From: Anisus vortex
Taxonomy: Eukaryota; Mollusca; Gastropoda; Planorbidae
Direction: 5' to 3'
Assembly (NCBI GenBank): GCA_949126835.1
Contig: OX421500.1
Coordinates: 27,307,731 to 27,371,730, forward strand
DNA: 64,000 bases
The notes beneath the pieces are model-generated. The model was not told where the DNA came from and did no database searches. It saw only the letters and a list, made by a program, of their open reading frames with translations. The translations under genes and the position numbers were made by a program. Positions 10,526-21,447 of this stretch are shown here, piece by piece (the first letter of the stretch is position 1; every line of letters starts with the position of its first letter).

Positions 10526-12733
10526 CAGGGGTCGGCAACCTAAGGAACGCGCGCCAAACTTTGCATGTAGAGCGATTTTCAATGGCACGCGAGAGACCTC
10601 CAAGAGATGTTTTTTATTGATGAATAAACAAATAGGCCCTACATTTTCCCGTTCTGAATGAGGAAAACTGACTGTTGAATCCGATGTTTCTGAACGCATT
10701 TATAAGGACGGTGTCAAACAGGACTTGAACTGTTAGACCACTGGAATGGATTTGCATATATCTTGAGTGATATCAATTTCAAAACATTTAACTATAGGCT
10801 TATGTACTTCCCTTTATTAAGACATATATTTAGATAGATAGTTGGGCTTTTTCAGAAGTACGGTACATCGTAGCACTCAAAGTGGAGTTTCCTAAACAAA
10901 GCCAAGACTTTCATATTCATGGAATCATTTTTTTCCTAACCAGCTTGATCTTAATACAACCGTCTTAGATGTTGGTGTTTTATAAGTGGAGGGATAGTGG
11001 CCATTTTAAAACTCAGCTAGTTGAATTTATGAATTTTAAGCATCCAAACAAAAATGGGCGTAAGGTCTGGAAGGAAGCTGCCTAGGAAAGTCATCTGCTA
11101 TTCTCAACTGCTAGGCATTCGCTCTACTTTTATCTTTTGGTTCAACTTATACTTGTGAACGTATTTATTGCACATGAAAGCTGTTTTAAGCATTCAAAGA
11201 GGTCACTTACACTTCACTACTCAGAAATGACTAAATATGTACCTGCCATTATACATTAGCGATGTGCATTTAAGGACAAGTAAGTAACTAAAGTATCCAT
11301 TCGGACCAAACTGATCATAGGGCTGGTGAAGCAACGTTCACCAGTTTCTGTGGCCACGGCATACGAGGGGATGTGTGGCCAGCATAATGCCCAGCCGCCT
11401 TTACTTTACCCCAACGTAATAAGTCAGGTACCTTCAGAGCTGGGTAGACTAAGGGGCACCCTTAAGTCCCTGGAAAAAAATCCTAGCCTGCACCAGGATC
11501 CGAACCCAGAACCTTCGGATCGCCAGTCGAACGCGCTGCCCGGCAACCTTGCCCCATTTAAGAACAGGGCGCTCATTAATTGATGCAGACTAATTACATT
11601 TTTAAAAGTTTTTATGCTCATCTTCTATAATTAAACATAAATTTAAGTTATTCTAAAACAAATATAGTTTGTATTAATTTAATTAAAATATGAGACGTTT
11701 TAATATAATTATATTATGTAATTCTTGTAATTATGAATTTTTAAAATATAAACCACATAATGGACAAACAATTAATGCAGGAAATGTTTATTTACAACTG
11801 TTTAACGTATATTAATTTTATACCTCTAATAATTAAATCTTGTAATAAATACCATAATGCTGGATTTATATAAAGAAATAAAAATTAGACAATAATATTT
11901 GTTATATTACAAAACATAACTCTTTTGGCCTCACTATAGAATCAAATTTAGGAACTTAATTTCCATTACAGGGAGATAATTAACCCTTTTATTTGCGCGA
12001 ATAATTCTAATATTATTTAAACTGTTAAAAATGACCTAAATTTTCATTTTTCGCCCAGTTTGGACTACCTAATTATTATGATTCTTATTTTTCTTTTATA
12101 AAAGACTAAATGACATACAGCTTATAAATTTGTAATGAACAAACTGTACAAAAATAGTTGAAAATTATATAAATATTATGTGACAAAAATTATTTGTAGG
12201 CTACATTTTTTTAACATTACATTAACTACCCAGTTGGTATGATTACTACGTACCGCTTCCGCTCTACGATTACATTATCACTGCTAAAATAGAGCTAAAT
12301 AAATAAAACCTCAGTTAAACACTGAAAACAGAGAACAAAATATAATAATAGAAATTATCAGTTGCTAGATCCTTGATAACAAAATGAAAATGTTTACAAA
12401 ATAGTTACCATAAATGTGAAAGTTTGGTAATAAATTTGGTAATTTGGTATAAACTGCAAATAAAAAGGATGATAAATTGATAATCACTAACACGAAAATA
12501 ATTTTTTTTCAATATTAAAACGCTTTGGCGATTTTCTCTAGAAATGTCCTATCGCATTTGGCCTTGGTCTTGCTACGGAGTTAAATTAATAGTCTTATAA
12601 AAAATAATAATACAAGTAGTGTTGCTTAATAGAGCAGGTTGACTATTAGTAGTAGGCTATTAGGCTGTAGTCACGCTGAATGATTTAGAAATCCTAGTTT
12701 GGCACACTATTGGCAAAAGGTTGCCGACCCCTG
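10526..12733. mobile_element. Non-autonomous hAT transposon, 2.2 kb, inserted in a minisatellite
   Basis: Begins CAGGGGTCGGCAACCT and ends AGGTTGCCGACCCCTG, perfect 16-bp terminal inverted repeats of the hAT type. It is flanked by the identical octamer CTCTAGGT (10518-10525 and 12734-12741), which is itself part of the surrounding minisatellite unit. Subterminal sequence (GAGCGATTTTCAATGGCACGCG; GAAATCCTAGTTTGGCACAC) matches the two short MITEs at 28357 and 29347. No transposase frame remains, and a family A SINE is nested inside. Confidence 0.92.
11286..11556 (-). mobile_element. tRNA-derived SINE family A, nested in the hAT element
   Basis: Reverse-strand copy: tRNA head near 11500-11556 (its complement carries GGTTCGGATCC at the B-box position) and body with CACAGAAACTGGTGAACG and AGGCGGCTGGGCAT. 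It inserted after the hAT element, giving a relative age order. Confidence 0.88.
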
Positions 12734-12741
12734 CTCTAGGT

Positions 12742-13403
12742 TACCATGAGAATTATCAATGGTTCCAAGGAACTCTAGGTTAGGCCTACCATGAGAAGTA
12801 TCAACGGTTCCGAGGAACTCTAGGTTACCATGGGAATTATCAACGGTTCCGAGGAACTCTAGGTTAGGCCTACCATGAGAAGTATCAACGGTTCCGGTGA
12901 ACTCTAGGTTACCATGGGAATTATCAACGGTTCCGAGGAACTCTAGGTTAGGCCTACCATGAGAAGTATCAACGGTTCCGAGGAACTCTAGGTTACCATG
13001 GGAATTATCAACGGTTCCGAGGAACTCTAGGTTACCATGGGAATTATCAACGGTTCCGAGGAACTCTAGGTTAGGCCTACCATGAGAATTATCCACGGTT
13101 CCGGTGAACTCTAGGGTGCCATGAGACTTATTAACGGTTCCGAGGAACTCTAGGTTACCATGAGAATTATCAACGGTTCCGAGGAACTCTAGGAATTAGG
13201 CCTACCATGAGAAGTATCAACGGTTCTGAAGAAATCTAGGTTACCATGAGAATTATCCACGGTTCCGAGGAACTCTAGGGATCCATGAGACTTATTAACG
13301 GTTCCGAGGAGCTCTAGGTTACCATGAGAAGTATCAACGGTTCCGAGGAACTCTATTCCATGAGACTTATCAACGGTTCCGAGGAACTCTAGGTTACCGT
13401 TAT
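12742..13403. repeat. Minisatellite, main block (ATTATCAACGGTTCCGAGGA)
   Basis: About 17 imperfect units of roughly 37-45 bp, each with ACCATGAGAATTATCAACGG and CCGAGGAACTCTAGG, some with a TTAGGCCT insert. The - strand is open for over 120 codons only because the repeats happen to lack stops; this is not a gene. Confidence 0.9.
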
Positions 13404-13409
13404 AATTAT

Positions 13410-13868
13410 CATAGACTATAATATAATATACATGGATCGCTTGCTTTAGTATTTCTGCTAGGCCTATATGATGACTCGAAACACCGATTTTCTGAATTCC
13501 CGATTCTAAATAAAGTAGTTGCTATAACTATAAAGTAGTTTCTATACTAGTTCCGTTTTATTTAATCGCTATGATTTTCTGAAGTAATATTAAAATCGAA
13601 AGTTGTATACAGCGGAAACATTTATAGATCAGTGTTGTATGCGCACTGAAAAAGAATACAAGCTCTAAAAATAGAGCAAGCGGTCCATCTTATTATAGTC
13701 AATGATAATAGGAATAATAGTAGAACAAGTATTCATTTAAAGTAAAAAAAAATGCGATTTAATAAAACGGAACTTGTATCGCAACTACTTTATTTAGAAT
13801 CGGGAAAAACAAGAAGATAAGAGCAGAAAAAAACTAAAGCAAGCGGTCCATGTATATTATAGTCTACG
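13410..13868. mobile_element. Foldback MITE, full-length copy
   Basis: Ends are inverted copies of CATAGACTATAATATA and ATGGATCGCTTGCTTTAG (right end: CTAAAGCAAGCGGTCCATG, then TATAGTCTACG). A third, internal inverted copy lies near 13675-13710 (AGAGCAAGCGGTCCATC). It sits inside a unit of the minisatellite, with AATTAT at both edges. Two relatives are at 52907-53098 and 56772-57141. No coding capacity; superfamily not assigned. Confidence 0.85.
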
Positions 13869-14802
13869 GAATTATCAAGCGATCCACGGAACTCTATATG
13901 TTTTCCTATCCACTATATTAAGGATAATGCTAAGCCGCCTTGTGTTTTTCCTAACCTAATGTTAGGTATACGACTTAGCCTACTTCAGAGCTGGGTTAAC
14001 TCGGGACACCCTCCAAACCTGGAACACATTTCCAGAAATACAGATTCAAGCCCTAAACCTTTTTAAAGACAATAAAAAAAATACAAAAATAAAGTCGCAT
14101 CCGCCATTGCACTGTGGCGTTACAATGGATGCCAGAATTGCGTTCATTTAATCACACTATATAATGTTGGTGCTTATAACACAACTCCAACACGGCACCT
14201 CCAGTGTACCTAGCATAGGCTTGCCTGAATTGCATATACATAGCTACCTAAGCTACCCATATAATATAATCGTAGCAGAAATTCCAAGAAAGACAGTTTG
14301 TAAGCTTATATAGAAAACAATTCATTAATACTTGAAGGACGCACAAGAAAACAAAAACATTAAAATTGAATATTATGTTTTTTTTCCCATCTCAGTCTAT
14401 TTCTACGTGCATAGGCCTACCTGTGTGTTTGTGTGCCAGCATGTTGTGTGTGTGTGTGTCTATGGTGCATACCCTTTGATGGCACATATTTTCTATTGAG
14501 CTCCCGAAGATAGCAAAGGTTCAGTGCCATCCATGCAGCAGCAGGTTTATAAAATAAAAGAAGCTTATATTTATATGATTAATGCTCTTAGTCAAAGAGA
14601 GTCAGAGGGAGATTTTATTTATTTCAATATTTAAATTAACAAACTTAATAAAAATTTCACAATTAATTAATTTAGGTAATTCCCCATTTCTTAGTTTCAA
14701 ACCCATTGATTAAAATTACCTTGACACGATGTTCTTATTCATGTTTAATACTAAACTTTGTTAATCACTAGCTTAGATGAGACATTTTCACACATCCCTC
14801 AA
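13869..14802. other. No gene; LINE scrap and GT microsatellite
   Basis: Holds a short GT-rich microsatellite near 14436-14460 and a degraded LINE fragment near 14490-14545. Otherwise nothing recognised. Confidence 0.5.
14485..14550 (-). mobile_element. Scrap of a LINE ORF2 (same family as 57965-58720)
   Basis: Shares CTCCCGAAGATAG and CAGTGCCATCCATGCAGC with 58220-58262, where the complementary strand encodes a LINE segment (SCMDGTAPSYLREI). Too short and diverged to say more. Confidence 0.55.
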
Positions 14803-15160
14803 GAATGTCTTTAACACTTTTAAATGGCACTACAACTGACTATTGTCTTTCTGAAGTCACCATCTCAACAATCAATGTCTTTGACACTTTTAAATGGCAC
14901 TACAACTGACTATTGTCTTTCTGAAGTCACCATCTCAATAATCAATGTCTTTGACACTTTTAAATGGCACTACAACTGACTATTGTCTTTCTGAAGTCAC
15001 CATCTCAATAATCAATGTCTTTGACACTTTTAAATGGCACTACAACTGACTATTGTCTTTCTGAAGTCACCATCTCAATAATCAATGTCTTTGACACTTT
15101 TAAATGGCACTACAACTTATTGTCTTTCTGAAGTCACCATCTCGATAACCAATGTCTATC
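14803..15160. repeat. 70-bp tandem repeat, about five copies
   Basis: Units start ATCAATGTCTTTGACAC at 14871, 14941, 15011 and 15081, a strict 70-bp period, with partial units at both ends. Internal units are nearly identical. Confidence 0.9.
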
Positions 15161-17195
15161 TACCAAAGGACATACCATCATTCATTATCTCATGTTACCA
15201 TAAATCAATCATTCTAAGAGAATGCAGTGAAAGCAAGGAGGCCTCACCAGTGATAATTAATGCAGCTTGGCTCAATTTTGAAGTCTCTTTCTTTGTCACT
15301 TTCATACATAATAGTCACTGATCACTCAGCTGCCGAGATTGGGATTTTGAATCCACTGTGAGCTGTTCTGCATCTTGTGAGCAAGACAGTAGCTATGCCA
15401 GTAGGTGCTAATGTTTTTATCTTTCAAATAGGACACGTGGGTTTTATACAGATATGTTTTGCCAGATCCTCCAGAAATATCAATAAAGAAGAAATGACTT
15501 GTAGATTCACTTCAGCAGTACTGATATTATACATTTTTCATATTTTTTTTTTACTTAATGTAGAAATCAAACATAAAGCGTTTATATATCATATACATGT
15601 TCAGTAACTATAATAATTCTTGACTCTGGCCAGCCAAAATCTCTGCTTTTCATTTCATGCATCTGATACAAAGTTTCCATGTTTTGTAAAGTTTTGGATT
15701 CAGTCCTATAGTCAATATAGATTAGAATATACGGTAATCCTCTGCAATATTCTGTACAAGTACAAGTGTTTGATACAATCATAGTGGATTCTTGGGTGAA
15801 TTGAAGATGCAGATTAAGGCCAATATCTGGCAAAACTTTGATTAGACATATTGAATGTGGTTGCTTCATGGAAGTAAATGAATTCATTCAGTATTATATT
15901 AAACTAAAGTGGGGTTGATGATTATAAGTTTCGTGACGACCTCCATTCACACTTCCTATATCATTACAACTCTGCTGTGCACCAAGCATTGATAACTTTG
16001 CGGCCATAACCTCATCTAGAATCTCTCTAAAATACTTTGAGTTTATAGAAAATAAGCAATAAAAATTTTTTTATACTCCTTGTCTAGTTTTCCATATTGT
16101 GGCTGTTGAATCAAAAACACAGTGATTTGAAATGAAACATACTTTCGAGTTCTAGCAATTTTATCCCTTTCATCTAGAGAGTAAATAATGCTTTTTTTTT
16201 TTTAATTTGCGCTTACTGAGCTGCGTTATCTTCTTGACCTTCTTGGAATTAAACCAAGTGTTCACCAGGAAGATGTAATGCTAAGCAATAAATAGCATGG
16301 GATCGGTCATGCATAGAGTTTTCAAGAAGTCACCACAATGCTTCTGGTGCTGACACATATCTAGCATCCAAATGTTGACGTATTTCATCATAAGTATCAT
16401 CTGTACTTTCACCTTGACCACTAAACTAAACTTTAGCTTTATTGTTTCCTTTGTACATTGATGTATTTCTTTGTCAAGTACTTGTTCAAGGTCCACCACA
16501 AGATTAGTGCCATCCTTGAAACTTCTGTTTCTTTGAAATAGTGATAGTAGTAATAGTAGGGATGTTGTAAATTGTTTAATAATTCTTTTAAAAATATTGT
16601 AAATGTATGAACGTCTTTGCTCCCCTTTCTATTAAAACTTTTCCTTTGTCACAACAGAATCAGAAAGTATTCTCTAAAGATTTTCTGCAGAGAAGTTTGA
16701 AGAATGACACAAGTCGCATTTATTATTATTGGGGCACACATATATATATGTATATATGATATATTTCAAAATATCTTTTGGATGGAGCTTTCATCAGTTT
16801 ATTTAGTTAATTTTTGTCCCAATCAGTCAAACAGCTAAGTTAGGCAACTAAACATCCATTTATACAAACACTTGGTAATTATATTTGTTGATAGCCATAA
16901 CAAAAAAAAAGTATTAAAGTATTAAAGGCTGATATATACGAATTACCAATTCAATAAAACATCAAAATTAGTTTTTACACAATTGATGCCAATAGTAAAG
17001 TTAAGTTGAATGAGTTTGCAAACCTAAATATATTCAAAATTTAAGCCTCATGTGTTGCTTATACCTGGTGAAGATTTTGACATTTGCACAGTGACAGTTA
17101 ATGTCTATTATCTGTCACCTAAAAATAAAATATGCAAGTAGGCTTATATATATATATATATACAATAATATATACATTAACTCAAAAATATATAC
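15161..17195. other. No gene seen
   Basis: AT-rich, with (TA)n tracts near 16741 and 17146. No exon, domain or repeat family was recognised. Confidence 0.45.
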
Positions 17196-17200
17196 AATTA

Positions 17201-17509
17201 TGTAACTGAGAGATCTTCATAACATGTAGTAACACAACTCAATAAACTTGATAAGACTTCACTTAAGGATAATAACTTTAATCAACGTATTGTATATCAC
17301 CATCACTTCTACACTTCGTTACTACTACCATATCAAGACCAAGAACATCACTCTTCCACGGCCTAACATACACTGTCCTTGTTTACCATCTCTCTCTCCC
17401 AAGTAAACATTACATGACGTCAAACACACATTTCCTAGTTACCCATTAATCGCACCTATTGCACAAACTTATTCCTTATAACTTCACACCAAGTCATGCA
17501 TCACTTACA
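17201..17509 (-). repeat. 3' LTR of the Gmr1-like element
   Basis: 309 bp; on the element strand it begins TGTAAGTGATGCATGAC and ends CTCAGTTACA, so the ends are TGTAA/TTACA inverted. It matches the other LTR base for base as read by eye. Confidence 0.93.
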
Positions 17510-17520
17510 CCCTCCTTCTC
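17510..17520 (-). promoter_or_regulatory. Polypurine tract
   Basis: On the element strand GAGAAGGAGGG lies directly against the 3' LTR start, the position and composition of a plus-strand priming site. Confidence 0.75.
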
Positions 17521-17988
17521 ACATTTAAAAATACCTTTAGTATTTTTTTTTTTTTTTTTTTTAAAAAAAACAACTTATAAATATACATCTGCTATTATAC
17601 AAATGCTCCAACTCTATTTAATTAAAATTTTCAACAAATCATAACAAATATGCACTTCCTTTCAATACATCCATTACGCACCTAGTAAACAAAGTATTGT
17701 AAAATGTAAATTGCACACCAACATATGTTCTCCACAAGACAACAACTATTATCATATAAAAATAACTAATCATGAATAATATAATAATAATAACACTGAA
17801 AAATGATGTCTATCCTGTATCCCAAGCAGTCATCAAACTTATCAATATAACTGTCATTACTTAAATAAAAAATGATTACATCTAATTCATTCACTCATTT
17901 ACTCATGTTCACCCATTTTATTTCCACTTAACCACAACACCAATATAGAACATATAACTTGACTTGGGTACAATGTGTGGCAATATAA

Positions 17989-18032
<44 letters not shown>

Positions 18033-18158
18033 TATCATCATCATAATAACCAAATCAAAATCTGTGAAAAATGTAACATTTGTTAATATCTCAAAATAAT
18101 AATATAAAAAACACTATTTACAATATTATCTACAACAATCCCTATCCTTAAACCAAAT
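17521..18158 (-). other. 3' non-coding part of the Gmr1-like element
   Basis: Between the RNase H remnant and the polypurine tract. It contains an A/T homopolymer block near 17540-17570 and a (CAT)n microsatellite at about 17990-18029. No coding sequence. Confidence 0.7.
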
Positions 18159-18428
18159 TTACACATAATCATTACCCATTCTAGATAGTATATCAGGAAT
18201 ATGATTATCACAACCTTTTATTGACCTAATCTGAAACTTGTAATCCTGCAATACCAGTGCCCACCTGGTTACCCTATTGTTCTTAACTTTGTCACAATTA
18301 AACTTTACCAAAGGCTTGTGATCTACCAATATATCAAACTGAGTTCCCAGTAAGTATTTTTGTAACCGCGTTACTGCCCAGAAAATTGCCAAACATTCAA
18401 TCTCAATCAGGTATAAGGTCCTTGCCAC
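18159..18428 (-). pseudogene. RNase H remnant, out of frame after integrase
   Basis: Encodes the C-terminal half of a Ty3/gypsy RNase H: IEIECLAIFWAV, then YLLGTQFDILVDHKPLV, then a final ILSR, all family landmarks. It has no upstream half and no ATG; the frame is entered inside the integrase ORF and is shifted relative to it, so it cannot be made by simple read-through. It is best explained as the far side of a deletion that removed RT. Confidence 0.85.
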
Positions 18429-20248
18429 GATTGTCTTCCACTACTTCCGTTCGGCAAGTACACTAATACCTTATCCCCTACATTAAGTTGTCTTAAAAAC
18501 CTATGTTTATTTTTAATTGTTCTCTGTCTTTCACTACTTTTCTCTAAATTATGTCTGGCCTCCTTAACTGAATACGCAATTTCCTCTCTAGTTCCCGTAA
18601 TCATATCATACGCAGACCTATTCTTTACATCCGGAGCAATTATTTCATTTTTTAAGATATCTAACGGACCTCTCGGATTTGCACCAAAAACAAGTTGAAA
18701 CGGACTAAAGTTAGTAGCTTCATGTGGAGTTTCATTATAAGCAAACACCACCATAGGCAAAAATCTATCCCAATCTCTCTCTTTATCTTGCACTACTTTT
18801 CTTAACATAGTTTTTACAGTTCTATTAGCCCTTTCTACTGCGCCATTCGATTGCGGATGGTATCTAGCCGCAAATATTTGCGTTATTTGTAACATCTCCG
18901 CAAATGCAGCTGTCAGTTGAGACCTAAACTGTGTCCCATTATCTGACAATATTTTTTCAGGGAACCCAAATTTTGTGAAAACTCCTAACATCGCATGACA
19001 TATAGTGTCTGCCAAAATGTTCTTCAACGGAATAGCCTCTATCCAACGCGAACACATATCTACTATAACAAGCATATATCTATGTTTCCTATCAGTCATA
19101 GTAGCAGTCGGTCCTATTATATCTACTGCGATTTTCTGAAACGGCCCCAAGGCTAAATCCATCGGTTGTAATGGAGCCTTGTGTTTTGCATCCAGACTAT
19201 TATGTCTGCAACATATTTGACATGCCTTTACATAGGACTTTATATCTTCATGCATCTTTGGCCAATAGAAATGTCGGCTAAGTCTTTGCCACGTCTTATT
19301 ATGACCCATGTGCGCAGCTAACGGAATCTCATGTGCTGCTTTTAGAACTAACTTTTTTAAAGTCCTCGGAACCACCACTCTATACTCGGGTTTATTATCA
19401 CGCCCTATGTTATAGTTACGTTTAGCTAACACTCCCTGTATATAAAAAAAACCTTTATTCTTACTCTCTCTAGCCTTTTCTTTTATCACATTTAATTCAG
19501 CATCATCTTGTTGCTGAGCAATTATTTGCTCTTTAGTAACATTCATTATAGTTTCCACACTCACACCCATCTCTACCTTTCTTTCTTTATTTTCGTACTT
19601 CTGTTGTGCCCTAGTCATCACGCTACAACTATCTACCATATTATATTCATGCACTAAACTAACTTCCCTAACGTCTGTTTCCGGCTCACTCATACCACAC
19701 AGTACATGTTTACCAGGCAACATAATTTTAAATTGTGCCTGCTTTCTATCCATCCAGTCCGTTAATAATTTGTCATAATTGTCTTGGATCATTTCTGGAA
19801 TATTTCCCAATACCAATGGTGCTGGAAGCGACTCCATAACCAATGCCTCCACTCGTCCCTTAACCCAAGGTGTGTCAATATCAATAAATGAGGTTCTACA
19901 ATCAACCACAGAACCATCTCCTAACCTAACTCTTCTTCTATTGTCAGTCATATCTTCTCGTTTAATTAAACTATTCCGCACCGCGACCGTACTACACCCA
20001 GAATCCTTCAGCATATGTGTAATCTGATTATTCACAAAAGCGGGATAAAGGACCAATGTTCCTGTATTATCCAAAACCGTAGATACAATCTCCTCCCTAT
20101 TTCTAGATCTATTTCTAGCATCTCTCGAAACTTCCCTATGTCCAGACCTCGACTCTTCCCTATCTCTAGATCTATCTCTAACACCTCTGGACTCTTCCCT
20201 ATCTCTAGATCTACCTCTGTCACCTCTGGACTCTAGTCTGATGTCCGG
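18407..20248 (-). CDS. Pol-like ORF: aspartic protease and integrase, no RT
   Basis: Open from 20248 in the -1 frame relative to gag, overlapping the last gag codons by about 16 bases; no canonical slippery heptamer is visible. The first 58 codons are Arg-Ser/Arg-Asp rich. Counting from the codon at 20074: protease active site DSG at 24-26 with a hydrophobic LVLGN at about 87-91; integrase zinc site H248/H255/H258, C285, C288; catalytic D318, D378 and E414, a DD35E spacing; and the start of a GPY/F module (WQGPYT) at which the ORF stops abruptly. Integrase inserts the cDNA; protease matures Gag and Pol. RT is absent from the ORF. The stop at 18409-18407 lies a few bases after the presumed deletion junction. 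Confidence 0.9.
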   Translation of the reverse strand, partial: PDIRLESRGDRGRSRDREESRGVRDRSRDREESRSGHREVSRDARNRSRNREEIVSTVLDNTGTLVLYPAFVNNQITHMLKDSGCSTVAVRNSLIKREDMTDNRRRVRLGDGSVVDCRTSFIDIDTPWVKGRVEALVMESLPAPLVLGNIPEMIQDNYDKLLTDWMDRKQAQFKIMLPGKHVLCGMSEPETDVREVSLVHEYNMVDSCSVMTRAQQKYENKERKVEMGVSVETIMNVTKEQIIAQQQDDAELNVIKEKARESKNKGFFYIQGVLAKRNYNIGRDNKPEYRVVVPRTLKKLVLKAAHEIPLAAHMGHNKTWQRLSRHFYWPKMHEDIKSYVKACQICCRHNSLDAKHKAPLQPMDLALGPFQKIAVDIIGPTATMTDRKHRYMLVIVDMCSRWIEAIPLKNILADTICHAMLGVFTKFGFPEKILSDNGTQFRSQLTAAFAEMLQITQIFAARYHPQSNGAVERANRTVKTMLRKVVQDKERDWDRFLPMVVFAYNETPHEATNFSPFQLVFGANPRGPLDILKNEIIAPDVKNRSAYDMITGTREEIAYSVKEARHNLEKSSERQRTIKNKHRFLRQLNVGDKVLVYLPNGSSGRQSWQGPYT

Positions 20249-21447
20249 TCACTTTGAATTATAACATGGCAATCTCTATTGTTATTAATCCGGCCTCTTC
20301 CCGACCTATTAAACCATCCACCCCTTCTAAAACCTCTCTGATTATTCCTGTGCCAGTTGTCATTCTGATTTTTTTTATTACACCTAGCCTGAGTGTGACC
20401 CACATCACCACATGACCAACATTTAATACCAAAAGTACCAGGTTTTCTAAACCTATCCATCCGGGAAGGTAAACTACTATGTCTCTGTCTTACACCTCTC
20501 ATAACAAATAGCTCTCCACTACTGGTCTCATTTTTAGCTAAATTTGAATTTGGATGGCTATCTTTAAAATCAGCTAATGCCTTTACTAGATCTTTTTCTT
20601 TATATATTTTCCTTCCCTTTATAAATGCATATAACTCAGGTGTCACCATATTCAGCACTTTGTCCACTAATAAGAGTTCTAACATGCTACCAAACTCATG
20701 TTTAATCTCAGACATTTCAATCCAATTCATTAAATCAGACTTTAGATTAGCCATAAAGTTCTGCGGATCATCCGATTTGTTAATTGTTTTTGTATTAAAC
20801 TGTATTCTGTAATAATCTTCAGTCTTATTAAAGTATACTAACAACTTTTTCTTTAACTCACTGTAAGCTAATCCCTCAGAGTTCTCTATACACGCGAGTG
20901 CCTCACGCGCGCCCCCTCTCATAGCCTGGTATAAGTGGATACTCCACTGGTTCTCAGCGACTCCTACCATCTTCATGTGAGTCTCAAAGACTCGTATAAA
21001 TTTCTCAATGCTTTCAGTCTTAGCATCAAAAGGTTGTATCTTAATACTCTTTATCGCACCATTATGTTCATTAGTATTATGCACTGGTGCTACACGCTGC
21101 CTAGCCAATTCTATTTCTAGTTCTTGTGCCCTCATTTTCAATACATGCTCTCTCTCTTTGTCTCTCTCTCTCTCTTCTCTTTGTCTTTGTTCTTTTTCCA
21201 ATTCCCTCTGTATTTCCTTCTCCCTATCTTCTTTTTGTCTTTGTTCTTTTTCCAATTCCCTCTGTATCTCCTTCTCCCTATCTTCTTTTTGTCTTTGTTC
21301 CTTTTCCAATTCCCTCTGTATCTCCTTCTCCCTCGCTTCCTTACACTCCTGCCCTTTTTTCTCCAAGAAATCACCCAGGGCATCCCCTTTCAATCCCATG
21401 CTCTTGGCAATGTCCACCCATAGCCTCAACGGATCCATGTCCGACAT
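20233..21447 (-). CDS. Gag polyprotein of the Gmr1-like element
   Basis: 404 codons from ATG at 21447 (MSDMDPLRLW). Residues about 36-100 are a charged helical segment with three tandem copies of an EKEIQRELEKEQRQKEDR unit. A capsid-like region follows (about 135-300). A single zinc knuckle C-x2-C-x4-H-x4-C sits at 343-356 (CWSCGDVGHTQARC), followed by an Arg/Gly/Asn-rich nucleic-acid-binding tail. Intact, so it can probably still be made. It precedes pol, which opens in the -1 frame. Confidence 0.92.
   Translation of the reverse strand: MSDMDPLRLWVDIAKSMGLKGDALGDFLEKKGQECKEAREKEIQRELEKEQRQKEDREKEIQRELEKEQRQKEDREKEIQRELEKEQRQREERERDKEREHVLKMRAQELEIELARQRVAPVHNTNEHNGAIKSIKIQPFDAKTESIEKFIRVFETHMKMVGVAENQWSIHLYQAMRGGAREALACIENSEGLAYSELKKKLLVYFNKTEDYYRIQFNTKTINKSDDPQNFMANLKSDLMNWIEMSEIKHEFGSMLELLLVDKVLNMVTPELYAFIKGRKIYKEKDLVKALADFKDSHPNSNLAKNETSSGELFVMRGVRQRHSSLPSRMDRFRKPGTFGIKCWSCGDVGHTQARCNKKNQNDNWHRNNQRGFRRGGWFNRSGRGRINNNRDCHVIIQSDRTSD

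Noticed and set aside
12707..13096. 129-codon - strand frame with DNSHGNLEFLGTV repeats
   Set aside because: It is a by-product of the minisatellite; units of differing length change the frame and the ORF starts inside the hAT end.
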